A stretch of 21,922 nt of DNA, taken from Phallusia fumigata. Lineage: Eukaryota > Chordata > Ascidiacea > Phlebobranchia > Ascidiidae. Position 1 is the stretch's first letter. Every line of letters starts with the position of its first letter. This document shows positions 19,101-21,922 of this stretch, piece after piece. The position numbers and the translations under genes were made by a program. The stretch spans positions 1-21,922 of the forward strand of contig QXVZ01011743.1 in assembly GCA_008931825.1 (NCBI GenBank). The letters are read 5' to 3'. A model generated the notes under the pieces. The model was given only the letters and a program-made list of their open reading frames with translations. It did no database searches and had not been told where the DNA came from.

Positions 19101-20707
19101 AACATCAAAAATTGCGATGCTCAGTACCGAGTACTGGGGTTCTGGCTCAGTTCGGCCCATCCCTTCTGTCTACTTTAAATGTCATTCTTTGCAAACTAGG
19201 GTGGCTATCCCTACATTTAGTGAATAGATGCAATCCAGAGCCCAATAGACAACAAAATTTGACTGTATGCTTGGGCAGCATTGGATTTTCCGAAATCCTT
19301 TTAATAACCCCAGGTGTTGTCAACTGCTGGAAGTTTTATTGTATTGCATGTTTTTATAATAATGTTTTGTAATGTTTTGTATTCCAAAGCTAATACTAAT
19401 AATTTTGTGATGATGAATATTAGAGTCCAAAAAGTTTGCGATTACAAGAGCATAGTTTCTCAAACATACTGATATAAATAAACTAAATTTTCAATGGTGG
19501 GATTTTAGCTTTGAATATCGGCTGAAGGGGTCTATGGAATAAAAAAGTTCAGCACTAACCATTTTTTCCCTTAATATTTGTCATGACTTAATGACTATAA
19601 GGTGCCGCTGCTGCACTTATTACCATTGTGTCAATCATGAGTTTTTTCAGCCATTTCCTGTTTTACTGTCACATCATGTACTAGATCAGTGTTTCTCAAA
19701 CTTTTAGCCCAAGGTCCACTTTATCTTCGAACTTTGTTTCCCGCGGACCACCAAACAGAATTCCATTATAACATGCTCTCAAAACAGGCGATTTTATAAA
19801 CCAGTGCATGGTTTAAATCACACTTTGAGAATCACTGTACTAGATTGACTCAATCTGCACATGGAAGTGGAACTCAAAACAACACTAAGTTAATTGCCGT
19901 TTTTACAGTTCCAGATTATGAGAGGATCAGTAGAAAAGCTGGTACACAGATTCAGGCCTTCAAAGATTTGGTGTTTTCCCCTGGATATGACCCCACACAA
20001 AAACCGGTGACCAAGCGGAAAGCGGGAGGTTCTGGGGATGCTGGCGTTAAGAAAATAAAGCCAGAAGTGTCTGAAGTAAGTGTTAGTTGTCCAGTTATGT
20101 GCAAGATTATTTCACTATTAATGGGCTCAGCCACACCAGTATGTACTAGGTACAACACATAGGCCGCACAATTTTTTACCATTAATTTGCTTTGTTTTAT
20201 TGCCTGTCAATAATGCTTGTATTTTAAAAACAGCAGAAAGATAATTATATTTTTAATGGAAAGAAAGAGTGAAATTCATAAGCACAACGGCATAATTTCC
20301 ATTAGCGGGCCACAGGTGGCACACCCTTGATTTAAATCTTAATTGTGACTCAAATTCTTCAACTTTCTATGATTTGTAAATTTGTTTTTACAAACATACC
20401 CCTAAAAAAATTAAAAAACATAGCCACTACTCTGTTACACCGTGAAAGCATGCTCTGCACCAAACGTAGCATGAAATGACAAATAGACTACTTGCACACC
20501 AATCCCTAATTTGGATCATTCCGAAAAATCTTTTACAAATTTGTCGTTTTCTTTCAGATCAATGTTCAAGAGTATGTTGCTGGCAACAAACTCGGCAAAC
20601 TAACTGTACAAGTCCTCAAAGAAATAGGCAAGAGTCACAGTATTCAGGTTACCGGAAAAAAGGCAGATATTATTGCTGCCATTTCCAACCACTTTCAGGG
20701 GCCTTGA
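13111..20707 (+). CDS. XRCC6: Ku70 (XRCC6), DNA end-binding subunit
   Basis: Thirteen exons: 13111-13216, 13737-13843, 14312-14477, 15112-15225, 15361-15476, 15871-15986, 16309-16495, 16740-16911, 17444-17510, 17923-18060, 18405-18598, 19909-20075 and 20558-20707. All phases agree and give 599 residues, against 609 in human. The N-terminal vWA-like domain opens with SGRDSVVFAVD and includes GTEKSKN and NDDPHFG. The central Ku core barrel includes SVGVYTVARRA, FIYPDDG and the PPGFYIIFLPYADD segment. A C-terminal arm follows, then a lysine-rich linker like the human nuclear localisation signal (PVTKRKAGG, VKKIKPE) and a SAP domain in the last exon (LGKLTVQVL, ADIIAAISNHF). Ku70 pairs with Ku80 to encircle DNA ends and start non-homologous end joining in the nucleus. 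Gln20 replaces the human Lys31 equivalent. Exon 8 may instead end at 16914. Confidence 0.95.
14621..14667 (-). repeat. tRNA-derived SINE relic in Ku70 intron 3
   Basis: The minus strand reads TGGTCAGTGCTAGCCTC (A-box-like), then GGTTGTGGGTTCTTATC (B-box-like), as in the tRNA head of a SINE. It is degenerate and directly abuts the CAGGG-ended element that starts at 14668. Confidence 0.5.
14668..14970. mobile_element. Probable non-autonomous hAT-like element, Ku70 intron 3
   Basis: The left end CAGGGTTGAAGAGTC and the right end (inverted) CAGGGTAGTTATTGAGTC are similar terminal repeats with the CAGGG start common among hAT elements. The interior repeats a GAGT(C/T)GGA(A/T)TC-like motif on both strands. 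I could not find a matching 8-base target duplication, so the ends are less sure than for the other elements in this gene. Confidence 0.45.
15477..15515. repeat. TA-rich simple repeat at the start of Ku70 intron 5
   Basis: An imperfect TATATA tract begins right at the GTATAT donor of exon 5. It is a low-complexity tract. Confidence 0.6.
16952..17176. mobile_element. Non-autonomous hAT element, 225 bp, Ku70 intron 8
   Basis: The ends CAGGGCTAGTCACC and (inverted) CAGGGCTACACAAC form terminal inverted repeats. The flanks are a perfect 8-base duplication TCATAGGA at 16944-16951 and 17177-17184, the hallmark of hAT transposition. There is no coding capacity, so it is a MITE. It sits about 40 bases after the exon 8 donor. 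Confidence 0.85.
17268..17305. repeat. ATGCATAC-type simple repeat in Ku70 intron 8
   Basis: An alternating purine-pyrimidine tract built of CATATGCATA-like units is present. It is low-complexity DNA with no other signal. Confidence 0.5.
18693..19164. mobile_element. Non-autonomous hAT-like element, 472 bp, Ku70 intron 11
   Basis: The left end AGAGATTGGCCAAAACTG and the inverted right end AGGGATGGGCCGAACTG match as imperfect terminal repeats. Both sides carry the same 10 bases, TCTGTCTACT (18683-18692 and 19165-19174); a hAT would make 8 of these. Close to the left end are subterminal GGTCGAGCAC and CTCGGTGC motifs in direct and inverted copies. No transposase frame is present. Confidence 0.8.
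19687..19837. mobile_element. Non-autonomous hAT element, 151 bp, Ku70 intron 11
   Basis: Terminal repeats are CAGTGTTTCTCAAACTTT and (inverted) CAGTGATTCTCAAAGTG. A perfect 8-base duplication TACTAGAT lies at 19679-19686 and 19838-19845. The ends and the interior (CCCGCGGACCACC) resemble hAT/Charlie-type MITEs known from many animals. It lies about 70 bases upstream of exon 12. Confidence 0.88.
20148..20329. mobile_element. Possible degraded hAT-like fragment, Ku70 intron 12
   Basis: The right end, read inverted, is CAAGGGTGTGCCACCTGTGG followed by CCCGC, a typical hAT-MITE terminus. The left end (AGGTACAACACATAGGCCGC) is only loosely similar, and no target duplication is visible. Confidence 0.3.
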
Positions 20708-21556
20708 ACTGTTTGTGAAATTTTGTAATTTTTCATCAATCAAGTTCTTTTTATAAACCCATTGTGTTTGCTACATAGTCCAATGACCTAATAGAGTAGC
20801 TGCAAAGAGTATATGAAATGAATTGCTACATAACACCACATAACCATATCTGCAACAGCTGTCTCCAAAACAACTTTGCTTACATGTTAAACACACTTTT
20901 CTGGTCTGCCTACAAGGCATTGCTGAGGGAAGATTATACCATTTTATTTCCAGAACCAAAAATGTGCAATAAGTAACATCACGACAACAAACCTTCTATT
21001 CAAATTATGATTTTTCTAAAATTATACAGTTAGCGCCAACACTGAGAACAGAAGGTGATAACAATCAGGCACATGGCAGTATTTGCACTTCAAGTCATGG
21101 ATTAAATTCATGACTTGTAAAGAGAAAGGAAATCCCTGAAACAACAATAAAATTGGTTAAGAACTTTTAAGAAGTGGTGACTGGTAAATATATGCCATAG
21201 TATTCAACGGGTGAAATCTTTTCCTAAATTTCCATGCAAACTTACCAGCTTCGGGTAACAATTTACATTTAAACCTTAAACTGCTAATGTTTACCAAGGG
21301 GGCGGGCATCAATGTTGTTTATGTTAGATGTTCAATCACTTTTTTCCATTTTTTGTGCTGAGCACAGACTAGCAGTAAAGAAATTTGCAACATACTATGT
21401 TACCTCTCTAGACTGTCAGAAGCAGTAATTAACACCAGGTGACTATTCTTCTCCCATGTTATATATAAGCCACATTACACTACCTAGAGCCTGACTCTTT
21501 GCAGGCTCAGTAACAGTTTTGGCTTATCCCCACTAATTACTATGTCAGGCAGTAAC
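20708..21556. other. Convergent 3' region of Ku70 and the USP gene
   Basis: No further coding exon is recognised. A TATAAA variant poly(A) signal lies at 20752-20757, about 45 bases after the Ku70 stop, and a canonical plus-strand AATAAA at 21146-21151. A minus-strand AATAAA (TTTATT at 20943-20948) could serve the USP gene. Confidence 0.5.
20943..20948 (-). terminator. Candidate polyadenylation signal for the USP37-like gene
   Basis: A minus-strand AATAAA lies about 610 bases past the likely stop codon at 21557. If it is used, the USP transcript runs back nearly to the Ku70 3' end. Confidence 0.35.
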
Positions 21557-21907
21557 TTACTTGTGCAAGTAAAACAGAAGGTATGAGGTAGATTGTCTTC
21601 CCAGCAAGACTTCATTCTCTGAAACATTTTCGACGTGGCTGTCATCGAAACACTGCCATTTGTGTGAGGTAACATCGCTTAAAACGTCACTGACATAATG
21701 TCCTGTAGAAAATAGAAAAACAACTTGTATACCAGGTATTTGGTCTTCTGCATTTGTTCATTATCTCATGGTTATGAGATTTGGTTTGTAGATATTTTTG
21801 GAATGTTACTAACCTACATTAGAAGATCCACCCTTGTGACTAACAACACTGACGAGTCGATATGAATTCACTTCAGTTTCAATTTCTTGATCACATACAC
21901 TGTCAAC
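21557..21907 (-). CDS. USP37: USP37-like ubiquitin carboxyl-terminal hydrolase, last exons
   Basis: Two minus-strand exons: 21814-21907 and 21557-21702. The first starts after TTTTACAG and ends in phase 1 (donor GTTAGT); the second starts after TTTCTACAG. Together they read YRLVSVVSHKGGSSNV then GHYVSDVLSDV, KWQCFDDS and a closing STSYLLFYLHK, followed at once by TAA. This is the C-terminal His box of a USP cysteine protease: the His of GHY is catalytic and the Asp of the CFDD segment is the likely third residue. The GHYVSD form with an Asp after Ser is characteristic of the USP37/USP26/USP29 group, so USP37 is the best guess. These enzymes remove ubiquitin from substrates. The catalytic Cys box and the rest lie beyond the right edge. 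The stop codon overlaps a perfect donor (AA|GTAAGT at 21561), so another 3' exon is possible. Confidence 0.8.
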
Positions 21908-21922
21908 CTGTAAAACAGTTTA

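Noticed and set aside
20771-20959. Minus-strand frame downstream of Ku70 as an extra USP exon
   Set aside because: No acceptor in the right phase and no USP-like sequence; the coding part of the USP gene already ends at a stop codon at 21557.

Overview
The window looks like animal nuclear DNA, most probably from an ascidian such as Ciona. This is inferred from AT-rich compact gene spacing, spliceosomal introns, metazoan proteins (Ku70, MIC13, USP37-like, an LRRC8/pannexin-like channel, a NACHT-LRR receptor), and many small hAT-type and tRNA-derived elements. There are no bacterial operons, CRISPR arrays or rRNA genes.

Layout from left to right. (1) Positions 1-5506, + strand: the 3' part of a NACHT-LRR (NLR-type) gene, with four coding segments and a Walker A motif that has lost its lysine. 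(2) Positions 6131-8629, - strand: a complete three-exon MIC13 (QIL1) gene for a small MICOS subunit. Its second intron and part of exon 2 appear twice in tandem, and the single ambiguous base of the window (7303) sits exactly at the junction, so an assembly or haplotype artefact is likely. (3) Positions 9574-11786 or later, + strand: a four-transmembrane LRRC8/pannexin-like channel with a very long intracellular loop, a reading-frame break just before TM3 and no LRR domain. (4) Positions 11890-13110: mostly empty, with one unassigned minus-strand reading frame. (5) Positions 13111-20707, + strand: a complete 13-exon XRCC6 (Ku70) gene of 599 codons. Its introns carry at least three small hAT-like elements, each with a clear 8-10 bp target-site duplication. 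(6) Positions 21557-21907, - strand: the last two coding exons of a USP37-like deubiquitinase, tail to tail with Ku70.

The genes are unrelated in function: an innate-immune-type receptor, mitochondrial cristae organisation, a large-pore channel, DNA end joining and deubiquitination. Nothing suggests a co-regulated cluster. The most unusual items are the frame-broken, LRR-less LRRC8-like channel, the degenerate NACHT P-loop, the N-joined MIC13 duplication and the set of non-autonomous hAT elements inside Ku70 introns. All exon calls were made by eye from splice consensus, phase agreement and protein similarity.
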